A stretch of DNA of 64,000 nucleotides from assembly GCA_914767715.1 (NCBI GenBank), contig OU612073.1, forward strand, positions 744,001 through 808,000. The letters run 5' to 3'. Below are positions 14,101 through 25,145 of the stretch, piece by piece (position 1 is the stretch's first letter; every line of letters starts with the position of its first letter). The position numbers and the translations under genes are program-made. Source of the stretch: Membranipora membranacea. Its lineage: Eukaryota; Bryozoa; Gymnolaemata; Cheilostomatida; Membraniporidae. The notes beneath the pieces were generated by a model. It did not search any database. It was not told where the DNA came from and worked only from the letters and a program-made list of their open reading frames with translations.

Positions 14101-17100
14101 CTCATCTATTATCTGATAAGGGGAGGGTACATGTGGGGGATGTACTGTTATATGGTCGGCCGCTGGTCAAAAACGGATATATATTACCGAAAGGTAGGCC
14201 GCAATGTAGGCTTCTCTAGGTCTCAAAACTGATGCACCATTAGTTAAAGTTACTGGCCTCTGAAGTTATCCATCCTTGTTGCAGTATCTAGAATAGAGCA
14301 TAGTTAAGTCAGTCCGCCGGGATATTTGGATATGTGGGGAATAGGATAACTGATATAAATATCTTGTGGGACGGGGGAAGGGGGGGGGGAAGTCTGAGGC
14401 GCTCAGACTACATTCCATAGGCTCAATTGGGCTGGTATGATGATGATTATTTTTGTTAGGCTGTGACAATATGATAGAGTATTTTATAGACTGGCGTGTT
14501 TATGTCGGACATTGTACTCAGTAATTATTTGTGGTGATGACCAGAGTGTCCTTCTGACAATGACATCGTGTGATGTATCATAAATAGGCCTATATAATAC
14601 CCCTGGTCTGATCTCGTGTGGTCATATACTACCCCTGGTCATATGGTCAGTTGGTCATACGCTGCTGCTGGATTGTGGTTAACTTAAGCTGCAGTTGTAA
14701 TAGTGTATAACATGCCTGGCAATTCAATAACCAATATCGGTATTTTAATTTGATTTCAAAGTCATGTGATTTTTTAGTCTGTCATTACAAACACATTACA
14801 CCCTCATAACTACAACCTTGAGATAGATTTTGATATCAAAGTTCATTATGACCATATATTTTATCATCCGGCGAGTTTTTTTTTTCTCAGCTGTATAATT
14901 ATAACTACTTTATTATTGAATACAGGGATAGATAATGTACTGTTAGGCTGTTAATTTTCGCTGCGTTTTGTTTATAATTTAATATCCTGGTCTTTTCTCT
15001 GTAAACACTTAAAGTTGCACGCTGTTCTGCTTTATTATTTAACAGTTGGGACGAGATGGCCAGATACGATATACCAGCTAGTATAGACTTTGTTCTCAAC
15101 CATACCACAGGCTATGAGAGCTTACATTATGTCGGGCACTCACAGGGCACCCTCATTGCCTTTGTACATCTCTCCCTGAATCCTAACTATAAGAAGGTGG
15201 GTAATGTAGCCCCCCCCCCCTCCCATCCTCAACACATCAGAATAGACTTCCTGCTTACTAGTTCCAAATATTAACATTAGCATTAACATGTCCTAAGAAT
15301 TGAATAGTATTATAGATATCACAAAATTGTAATGTACTTTTCACCGTTAGCTGATAATGAGTCTGATGAGTCTGAGTCTGATGTTCCAAAGAGCCAAAGA
15401 GTTTTCCGCTGATAACACCCAATATTATATCTACCCTGCGGAGCGTTATGATAGATTGATTTCTTTTATATCTTATTTTGGTCAGAACAGATTTTGTACC
15501 CATGTATTATATCAAAACAAAATTTCGGAACATTTGATTTGATTACGTTTGTAGATTTCGCACATGATAGCCCTAGGACCAGTGTTCCATGTCTCTCACA
15601 TGATCAGCCCAATCAAGTACGCAGCTCCTGTCTCTAAGGAGCTGGCCTTCATCTTTAAACTCTTTGGCATCCGAGATTTCCTACCAAATAACTGGGTAAG
15701 TGTCTTTTAGACATGTCTGCAGTATTGTATAATTTTGGTGGGTAATAAAATTTGAGTTTGAATTTGGCACATTTCGCACTTCTCATATTATAGCTACATG
15801 TTCTTAATATGTTTGATACACTATAAATGTCTGCAGACCTCAGCTGCTATGGTCTCACCGAATGACTCCTTTGCTGTGTTGAAATGCTCTGTGTTGTTGT
15901 TACCTATTCAAATTTAAACATAATATCATATTATAGTATATACTGTATTATACGGTAAAGTGTATATCATATCGTATTTTATGTCATGATATATATTTTA
16001 TGATATAGTATATTATATGTTATTGAATGTGATCAAATCAGACATCCTCCACCATACATAAGGAATTATCTCAATGGCATAACTAAATCTTATCTAAAAT
16101 TGCTCCGATCTGCTACAATCATATGAATACAATATCTGTGTCTGCGACAAATAAATATTTGCTATGGTCCTCTGCTTAACCCATTCCCCACAGATTGTTG
16201 GTGATTGTTTGTGTCCCCATATAGGTGATTGTCTGTGTAAATGCTCCCATATTGGTGGTGGTGGGTGTATATGATGATTATTTTAGTTACTGGAATGGTT
16301 AGCTGATTATGTGTGTAATGAATATGACCCACTTCATCCGGTCTGTGGTGACATCATATTTGCGTTTTGTGGATCTGACATTACGCAGCTGAATCAGGTT
16401 TGTGATAATTTTTTCAATATTTCTTGCAGTTCTTCGAATATTTTGCGGATGCTTATTGTAACAAACCTGAGCGCCTGAATCATGCGATATGTGGTGATAT
16501 TCTGTTTGTGTTAGCTGGATTTGATGTCAAACAGCTCAATGAGGTATCTATACTAATAGAATATACCCTCCTGCTACTTCCTGTATATAACCTTATCCCA
16601 GTTGGCTCAATTTAGAGCTCCTCTCTTTATACGTTTCTTATGCTTGTTATACCGATCACTCGAATATTCTTCTTCAAGTTTCACATTATCAAACATTTTT
16701 ATGAAATGGCTAACACAGTGTAGATCTTCCTTATTTTGGAGTCACTTCTGTTAACCAATCTATCCTCTAATCTGTTGCTCCACAAGTTGTTCGTGTTCAT
16801 GCTTTCCAAAAAACAAAAAAAAACTAGGTAAAGACGACCAATTGAGAAGTTGTGCCCTCATTGACATTTAGCAGACAACACTCAATAGTAACACGTACTA
16901 TATCACCCTATAGTTATATATAATGACTCATTTGTATTACAGACTCGCGTACCGGTGTATATAAATCATACACCAGCAGGTACATCAGTTAGAGACATGA
17001 TTCACTTTGGTCAGATGTATGAAGATCAGCAAACTGCTAGATTTGATTATGGATCAGATCATGAAAATATGAAACACTATAACAGCACTAAGCCACCTGC

Positions 17101-18267
17101 CTACAGCATAAACCCAATAAATACCACTGTCTCTCTGTTCTACTCTCAGAATGATTGGCTCGCTGATGTGCAGGTTGGTGGCTTTTACTGTAGATTGATA
17201 ACTTTCAAGGGATTGTCTGATAACCACGATGGTTGCTTTAACAAGTAAACAGATGAAAATTCTCTGTCAAGATGACTTGAGATAAAAATCAAGTTGCACA
17301 CCATCAGTGAAGGCCCAAAATTTTTAGAAATCAAAATGCCAATCAAATTGAAATAATTTGCTTTCATTCTTAAACTTGTTACCTAAAAATATACCTTTCA
17401 TTCCCTGTGTTTAAGTTTACTCTTTATTCCAATTCAAATTTTAATACAATCGGATTTGGTATATTAAATCTAAATAGTGCCTAGAAGAACTATATTATAT
17501 TACCGTAATACCTCACTTATAAGGCACCGTTAAGGAGATTCACTGAGCTACTTAACCTCCTTTATAAAACACGGATAATGGTCCAACATAAATATAAAAA
17601 TGCTTCAAATGATAGCCGCGCCTATATGCTCCTCTCTTATAGGTGCCTTCACTTATAAGGCACGCGCCTTATAGGTGAGGTATTACAGTATTGGAATTAT
17701 TCAAGTAGAATTATATTTTACTCAACGTCATGACTCATCATGGTCTACATTCACAGGATGTGAAATATATTCAAACTAATCTGAAGACAATAAAGAACAA
17801 TATGTACATACCAGCCTGGAATCATCTGGACTTTATCTGGGGTCTCGATGCTAACACAATACTCTATGATAAAATCGTCAACATCATCAAAGAAGAGACA
17901 ACTCCTGTAAGTAACGATCTATTTTGGCTTTAATATCAACTGAAGTGGTAGAATAGATCGATTACTTGTTTGTCTTGTCTCCCGCTCTCTCATTAGTGAA
18001 CACTACTGTGATTCTAATCGCAAGTTTGGTCTTAACCATCCCCAAACCTTGAAACTTAAAACTTGTAAGCCTTGCTGTGCTGTCAGTTGTGCTTCTATAA
18101 ATGACATCATGGACATTAGTGTAGGAGAGATGCAAATAATTCTCTGTTTGAATGTCATAATAGGCTGAGAAATTATATTTTACCACAACTACCGTCACTC
18201 TCACTCATATTATAAGAGACTATACCTGCTACTCATCTTATATTTGTCATTGTAGCCTGCAAAGTAG
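11156..18267 (+). CDS. Secreted acid/gastric-type lipase A (AB-hydrolase lipase family), with two alternative lid exons
   Basis: Triacylglycerol or cholesteryl-ester hydrolase of the LIPA/LIPF family, probably secreted or lysosomal. Coding exons: 11156-11326, 11888-11970, 12489-12719, 15046-15196, 15555-15695, then either 16287-16397 (6a) or 16430-16543 (6b), 16943-17173, 17757-17906, 18256-18267 (ends PAK-stop). All introns are GT-AG and phases are continuous; the product is 426 (6a) or 427 (6b) residues. Residues 1-19 form a hydrophobic signal peptide ([19 protein letters not shown]). The family opening VDPECNMNF is in exon 1, oxyanion HGLL in exon 3, nucleophile elbow GHSQG (Ser194) in exon 4, Asp367 in SQNDWLAD and His396 in WNHLDFIWG, numbered on the 6a form. 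Ser-to-Asp and Asp-to-His spacings (173 and 29) are close to those of human gastric lipase. The gene is convergent with lipase B and shares several exon sizes with it. Intron 3 holds an internal direct repeat and intron 7 a MITE. Confidence 0.9.
13352..14230 (+). repeat. Diverged direct repeat inside lipase A intron 3
   Basis: Two segments, about 13362-13490 and 14085-14230, share a run of matching blocks in the same order: TGTGGTAAACAA, a GTACATGTGGG-like block, GTACTRTTAYATGG, GGCCGC, and TAGGCTGCTCTAG versus TAGGCTTCTCTAG. Similarity is roughly 65-70 percent by eye with small gaps. It is most simply two copies of an interspersed repeat or an old local duplication in the intron. No coding content was seen. 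Confidence 0.5.
16287..16397 (+). CDS. Lipase A alternative exon 6a (lid segment, variant 1)
   Basis: A 111-nt, phase 0-0 exon of 37 codons, with acceptor TTATTTTAG and donor CAG/GTTTGT. It encodes [11 protein letters not shown], a cysteine loop ending in C, and [17 protein letters not shown]. It aligns with exon 6b and with the single exon 6 of lipase B. In human gastric lipase the corresponding segment contains the lid and, as I recall, the Cys227-Cys236 disulfide. Here nine residues separate the two loop cysteines (eight in gastric lipase). It cannot be spliced to 6b by a normal spliceosome because only 32 bp lie between them. Confidence 0.85.
16430..16543 (+). CDS. Lipase A alternative exon 6b (lid segment, variant 2)
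   Basis: A 114-nt, phase 0-0 exon of 38 codons, with acceptor TTTCTTGCAG and donor GAG/GTATCT. It encodes [17 protein letters not shown], a second cysteine, and [17 protein letters not shown]. It is homologous to 6a position by position (pattern xxEaaADxxCN ... CGDIxF ... QLN), but with a ten-residue cysteine loop and different lid-face residues. Its acceptor is the stronger-looking of the two. Both versions keep the reading frame into exon 7 at 16943. Confidence 0.85.
17502..17692. mobile_element. Short inverted-repeat element (MITE) in lipase A intron 7
   Basis: About 190 bp bounded by imperfect terminal inverted repeats of about 25 bp: left TACCGTAATACCTCACTTAT, right end reverse complement TACTGTAATACCTCACCTAT, both continuing AAGGC. 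There is no coding capacity. The terminal sequence and flanking TA suggest a Tc1/mariner-superfamily (pogo-like) non-autonomous element; family assignment is an inference. Confidence 0.7.
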
Positions 18268-19635
18268 GATTCTTCATCTTCTGCTGACGAGTATCTGACA
18301 TTTAACTGATGACTTCTCTTACACAGTGAGATGATGATGTAAAACTGGATAAACCTCGACTATCATCTCCTTGTCAGCATATGAGAGTTGTTTAAGCTTT
18401 AGTCTACCCATAAGGTGATGAGAGTTTATATATTCCATGTCATTTGTCACATAATACTCTAGCTAATTTCAAGTTTACTCAAAATAGATTTTAAATGTCA
18501 ATCAACAATTTTGTAACTCAATATTTTCCAAGTGCGCTTAAAATTATACCTCCAAATGATAAGTTTGTATCAGTCAAATTTGAATAATTTGGCATTGTTA
18601 AAGTTTCTTTTGGCTTTCAAATATTTGATGGTAGATACAGACTTATTTTTACCTGCCAAAGACTTGGTGCAGAAATGAATAATGCTCTTTTATACCATAT
18701 CAAGTCCACTGGAGTTTGATAAACCACTCCTTTTCACAATTAGGTATTCCTTTACCTAAACGATACAATCTATGTACATCTGTATGTTCTATCTTTATTT
18801 GGTTATTATAAGTTGAAATTAGGAGCAGAGGAGACACCCCCCCCCCCCCGCTGCTCCCTATTGATGAGTCCCATATTGCCTAATCTATCTTTGTATTGTG
18901 TTGATTTGTTGTTGTTTTTATAGAAAATCAATCTACTGTGTGATTTGTGTATTTCTATCTGACCAACTTTGACTATGCTCAGTTTATTAAACTTGTTTAC
19001 TTCCTGTATATTTTTCCAAGTTTAATATTTTCCAATGAATGAATGATTGAAATATTAAACTGGCGTTTTCTTCTCCTCAAACAGGGAACAACTGATAACT
19101 TTAACTTTCCCATGGCATACTTACATATCTCCTCATAAAGACCCACAAATAGGGGAGGGCAGATTTATATATGCCAGGTTTGATTTAGGGTTTTTTTTTA
19201 GTTCTGGTTTGGAGCTGTTTTGATTCGTTGAAATGAGTGACAACTCGTCATGTGTCCAATAAGGTTCAGGGATGTTGAAAGGGGTAAAAAATAAGCTGAT
19301 ATTTACAATCAACCTGTTCTCGGAAAACAAGCATCAACTGTTGGCACTGAAAATGAAACTTTTCACAAATTACCTAGTTATATAAATCTTTATGCAGTTA
19401 AGCTAGAACAAGGAGTTCGAGACTAACTACATGGATTGACTCTCAAATTTGCATTTTATGACAACACATCATAAAATCATCACCGTCACACTCAATGCAA
19501 TTACAATATAAACAAGAAGTATGGAATTGCGGAAATGTGCTGAACATAATCACTTCATATCACAACTAGCCGATATCCAACTATAATCTGTCAAAGTTCT
19601 GTTACTGTGCTGCATTAACACCAGCCGTGTAATTA
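18268..19635. other. Convergent 3' intergenic spacer between the two lipases
   Basis: About 1.4 kb between the stop codons of lipase A and lipase B. It should hold both 3' UTRs. No canonical AATAAA could be assigned to lipase A with confidence. It contains a C homopolymer run at about 18838-18850 and no credible coding sequence. Confidence 0.5.
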
Positions 19636-22600
19636 CTACTCCACACTGTTGAGTATACTTATAATGAGCCGAGCCATTCTGGTCGGTAGATTCATAGCTA
19701 CAACAAAGTCAGCGTGGTCCCAGTCTGGTATAAATACATCATTCACCAGGTTAGGTAAGTTTTCTCTTAAGTATTCCACGTCCTGTATAATAACGAATCA
19801 TTGTTAGATTTATTGTGAACGTACAACTATTCATCTTTATTACCTCCAATTTGAAGGTAATAATAGTATGGCGCAACAATTCTTTATCATAACTAGAATC
19901 TATAGGAATCTAATTTGCGGTAGCTATGTCACTCAACCTTCTGGAATTTCGTTTTCAAGACAAAGATAATTTTGAGAGTTATCTACGCATCATACGGAAG
20001 AGGGTAACTTCACGTTATCATCTGTATCTGGAGCAAATGATATTTGTATCATATTGTTAAACCCAGTCTTCCATTCGCTCCTTACACATCACAGCGTTTT
20101 GTTGATCATCATTGATTTGAAATGCTAATATTGTTCTATGATTATATGACAAGCATCCGAACTTACCTGAGGATTAGCTAGTATATCATTCTGTGCTGAG
20201 AACATGGAAACAGGAAGTTGGACATCCTGTGCATAGAAAGTGGGTGGGTCAGTTTGGTTATATCTATTCATATTCTCCTTATCTGAGCCGAAGTCATAGA
20301 AAGTGCAGGTCTTATTAGCTACCATCTGACCAAAGTGAAGCAGGTCTCTCACTGAGGTACCCTCTGGAATATGAGCTGCGTATACAGGCATACGTGTCTA
20401 TAACAAAGAGCGTATACAGGCATACATGTCTGAAACAAAGAGTGTATACAGGCATACGTGACAGAAACAAAGAGCGTATACAGGCATACGTGTCTGAAAC
20501 AAAGAGTGTATACAGGCATACGTGTCTGAAACAAAGAGCGTATACAGGCATACGTGTCTGAAACAAAGAGCGTATACAGGCATACGTGTCTATAACAAAG
20601 AGTGTATACAGGCATACGTGTCTATAACAAAGAGTGTATACAGGCATACTTGTCTGAAACAAAGAGCGTATACAGGCATACTTGTCTATAACAAAGAGCG
20701 TATACAGGCATACGTGTCTATAACAAAGAGTGTATACAGGCATACGTGTCTATAACAAAGAGCGTATACAGGCATACGTGTCTATTACAAAGAGCGTATA
20801 CAGGCATACGTGTCTGAAACAAAGAGCGTATACAGGCATACGTGTCTATAACAAAGAGCGTATACAGGCATACGTGTCTATAACAAAGAGCGTATACAGG
20901 CATACGTGTCTATAACAAAGAGTGTATACAGGCATACGTGTCTATAACAAAGAGCGTATACAGGCATACGTGTCTGAAACAAAGAGTGTATACAGGCATA
21001 CGTGTCTATAACAAAGAGTGTATACAGGCATACTTGTCTGAAACAAAGAGCGTATACAGGCATACGTGTCTATAACAAAGAGTGTATACAGGCATACTTG
21101 TCTGAAACAAAGAGCGTATACAGGCATACTTGTCTATAACAAAGAGCGTATACAGGCATACGTGTCTATAACAAAGAGCGTATACAGGCATACTTGTCTA
21201 TAACAAAGAGCGTATACAGGCATACGTGTCTATAACAAAGAGTGTATACAGGCATACTTGTCTGAAACAAAGAGCGTATACAGGCATACGTGTCTATAAC
21301 AAAGAGTGTATACAGGCATACGTGTCTATAACAAAGAGTGTATACAGGCATACTTGTCTGAAACAAAGAGTGTATACAGGCATACATGTCTATAACAAAG
21401 AGCGTATACAGGCATACGTGTCTATAACAAAGAGTGTATACAGGCATACGTGTCTATAACAAAGAGCGTATACAGGCATACGTGTCTATAACAAAGAGCG
21501 TATACAGGCATACGTGTCTATAACAAAGAGTGTATACAGGCATACGTGTCTATAACAAAGAGTGTATACAGGCATACTTGTCTGAAACAAAGAGCGTATA
21601 CAGGCATACGTGTCTATAACAAAGAGCGTATACAGGCATACGTGTCTGAAACAAAGAGCGTATACAGGCATACGTGTCTATAACAAAGAGCGTATACAGG
21701 CATACGTGTCTGAAACAAAGAGCGTATACAGGCATACGTGTCTATAACAAAGAGCGTATACAGGCATACGTGTCTGAAACAAAGAGCGTATACAGGCATA
21801 CATGTCTATAACAAAGAGCGTATACAGGCATACGTGTCTATAACAAAGAGCGTATACAGGCATACGTGTCTGAAACAAAGAGCGTATACAGGCATACGTG
21901 TCTATAACAAAGAGCGTATACAGGCATACGTGTCTGAAACAAAGAGCGCATACAGGCATACGTGTCTATAACAAAGAGTGTATACAGGCATACGTGTCTA
22001 TAACAAAGAGTGTATACAGGCATACTTGTCTGAAACAAAGAGCGTATACAGGCATACGTGTCTATAACAAAGAGCGAATACAGGCATACGTGTCTATAAC
22101 AAAGAGCGTATACAGGCATACGTGTCTGAAACAAAGAGCGTATACAGGCATACGTGTCTGAAACAAATTACATTCCATCAAAGATTGGCATGGCATGCTA
22201 AAATACAATTATGTGAGACAGCTTGAACACATGCAGTGTCATAGTAGAATAACAGATCGGTATTAACTATAGCCCAACCCTCAAACCCATCCCATTGCTA
22301 CAGAAGACCAGCAGGGAACTAAGCTTGACGGCGGTAAAAATTGTTTTGTTTTTATCGATTCAAAATGCATGCAACATTGATCCATGATAATAAGAGTACA
22401 CCGTTTAATTACTGGACAAACGTAAATTGCATATTATTTTTATATGATCTGTTATAGTAAGAATGTAAGTAGAAACAATAGCACACCTGGTTAAGATATT
22501 TGATGTCGTGTCCACATGTAGCAAATAGGACAGCCTCACAGAGGTCTCTCAGTAAAGGATGGTTACATAAGTGAGTCGCCTCCCACTGTGAGAACTGAGG

Positions 22601-25145
22601 ATTAGAGAACAGATAATTTAAGCATTGAATGATCAGGGAGTCATATTTCTATCTAAAATTTGGAAAGTATTGGGGGGAAGAACAGTTAGTTATTTTGCAG
22701 CGACTTGAAATGGTGGTGTGATTTGTGGCCAGCTGAAACATACTCAAACTCGTTACCAAAGACTAACTACCACTTCAGATAGTGAAGTTTGAAGTCAGCC
22801 CCTAAAGTAGCAAAATCAATCACTCCTGGTCATCGCATAATAGCTAGATGTCACAGTTGCTTCCTGGTACTCTGCGTTAGCTGTAATAAAAAAATTAATT
22901 GATTGAACCTTGACACAGTCTTTTTGAGCAGACTAGAAATTTTTTGGTAAGGATATGGAATAATTTGTACGTTACATTGTTAGCAGGGAGAAATGATCCA
23001 TTAGAGATATCTTCATATATCTTGCCAATGATTTCTCTAAATGGCATCAGGAGTCTGTAAAGCGCCCCCTCTATATGTCCTAAATGGAATATTGGTGCTA
23101 GGGCTATCAGATGAGATATCTAAAAAGATAAAGATATACAGCTATACAGTACAACTAAGATAAGATGATCACGAGTGTTACAATTCTGTACAGCAGTTCC
23201 CGATTCTGTTTTGTGTATGACCAGGGAGAATTCCCAAGTATAAATATGAGCTGTGTGTGCAGGTTGTGAATTCACACCATGTGCTCATCGGTTTTTGATA
23301 ACAATATACAAATAAAGACTGAGGACTTTTATAGCTCAGTATGTAGGTTTTTAAATCTGGTATGAGTCTAAGTGTTGAAGATTGAGAGCCAACCTTATTA
23401 GTTTTTGTGACGGCAGCATGGACAAAAGCCATGATTGTACCCTGTGAGTGACCTATCCATGGTATAGACTTAGCTCCAGTTGCATTCAAAACAAAGTCTA
23501 TAGAGGCTGGGGTATCGTATAGCGCCATCTCTTGCCAACTACAAAAATAAGATCTCAGTAACTAAAAATTGATCACCAGGTAGTAAAACCATCTGAAAGC
23601 ATTAGTTGGGTAGATTTATTATCCAATAAAGCGGACAACTTTTAATAGTCCTTGCAAACTGCAGACTCTACAGTAATCAAGATGATTGTTATAGTCTCAT
23701 GAGCACGATTAAAGGTCAACACTCTCAGTGGGACATTGCAATATAGATAATATAGAGTTGGTTTTCATTGAGTCTGTCTGATCCCCTCTCTCTGATTATT
23801 TCACACTTAATCGGTCCTCATTGTGTCTGACTACTGACCTGTAATCCCAGAACTCCTTCTGTTTGATGTTATATTTGATATGTTTGAGGCACTCATTAGT
23901 ACCTCTACTGTTACCTAGCCACACATCATAGCCTGCATCCGCTAAGATAAACGCTAGACTGGTTGGGGGCAGGTTCATTATGAAGCTGTAGCTGGAAGCT
24001 GTGAGGCCGTGCATTAGGAACACAGGCTTTTTCGGTGCTGATGATGTTGTGTTTTTTCTTCCATTTAATCTGTAAAATTTAAAATTTATGTAATTGCACC
24101 ATGTAGATATCTTGGCCTGCGGCTGCAAACTAAGCATAATTGGAAAACCCTCTTGCCTTACAATTTGTCGGCAGCATCAGGGCATATCTATGCAACAGAT
24201 ATCCATAAGTTAAATGATCGTATTAATGAAGAGCTTCTCGATACTGGAGGAGTCCAAATATGACATGATATCAGATGTGTATCATACACCCTATACTGCA
24301 TTTAAAAATAATTTGATGAGTATTTTGCAACCTTTGTTGTCTTGCTTTTGTGACTTACTTTAATAAGATTGTAGGCTGTAAGCAGCAACAATAAAAGAAA
24401 AATAACTGCAAAGTAGCTGCCTGTTTGTGGTGCTTTAGTTAGTTCCTTTACTGATAACCTTACCTCTGCAGTGTTAGCAGATAGCCATCTTTGGTTATCA
24501 CTTTATTCTTGTACTGTACACAGTTATATCCATGATAGCTCGCTGTCTCACACTGCAGGTAAAATAAAACAGCTTACCAGAGCAGTAAAGTATACCTATG
24601 CGGACAAAAAACTTTGCTATTCCGCAAAGGCTTACACCTAGCCAAATTTGATGCTAGCTAAAACATTTACGGGCCCTTTTCCTTTTCTTTTAGACTCCCA
24701 ACTCGGCTAGCCGTTTTTTAGTGCTAGTTAAATCTGAGACACCCCAAAACTAGCTAAACTTACCTAATATTTAGCTGTATAGGGCATATCGTGACCAACC
24801 AGTGTCACAGCCATCGAATTGTAGAGTTTCAGAAATTGTAATAAATTGATATAAAATGGTCAGGCAGAAGTAAAATAACGGAAAGCAGGGAGAGTGTAGC
24901 CCATCATGTCACCAAGCAAACGATCATCAAATCATGTTTTGAGTGAGAATAAATAATACTACACAAAAATTATTGTGGATAGCAATTCTTACGAAATCCA
25001 TGTAGATCTCGGGATCAACTCCATTTTTTACTTTTCTTGCCTCCTTATGATTCGAAGCACTTGGCGATGATCCAGCAATATGTGCACAAACACATACTAG
25101 CAGAGCTAGCAAGTAGCAAACTTTCACCAGCCCCTTGCTGTCCAT
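19636..25145 (-). CDS. Secreted acid/gastric-type lipase B, paralogue of lipase A
   Basis: Lipase of the LIPA/LIPF family. Exons on the minus strand, in order: 24993-25145, 24464-24552, 23839-24069, 23394-23538, 22976-23119, 22487-22594, 20167-20397, 19636-19782; total 415 residues with uninterrupted phase. The start is the ATG at 25145; the in-frame codon at 25157 is TTG, so it was not used. The N terminus is a signal peptide rich in Leu, Val and Cys. Family landmarks: VDPEIYMDF in exon 1, YHGYNC in exon 2, HGLTASS in exon 3, nucleophile GHSQG (Ser189) in exon 4, lid cysteine pair in exon 6, Asp361 in AQNDILAN, His390 in DWDHADF. The catalytic triad is complete, but the C-terminal block around His departs from the usual NHLDFIWG. 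Exons 3 and 7 are 231 nt each, as in lipase A. Intron 6 contains a 1.8-kb minisatellite made of the exon 7 splice junction. Confidence 0.9.
20378..22168 (-). repeat. Minisatellite of 56 x 32 bp built from the lipase B exon 7 acceptor junction
   Basis: Exact 32-bp tandem array. On the minus strand each unit is 13 nt of intron end (CTCTTTGTTATAG or the variant ending TTTCAG) followed by the first 19 nt of exon 7 (ACACGTATGCCTGTATACG, encoding TRMPVY). The most downstream unit is the true exon junction at 20398/20397 and the most upstream acceptor is at 22158/22157: 1760 bp apart, exactly 55 periods, so there is no net indel. Variation is limited to a few positions (CGT/CTT/CAT, CGTATA/TGTATA, TATAG/TTCAG, one AATAG near 20783). 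One unit near 20460 reads TTCTG and has lost the AG. There are no unique spacers, so it is not CRISPR-like. Confidence 0.95.

Noticed and set aside
20378-22168. Long open frames and a CRISPR-like appearance in the 32-bp array
   Set aside because: Units are contiguous with no unique spacers, the period is not a multiple of three, and the frames simply cycle through the repeat. The array lies in an animal intron.
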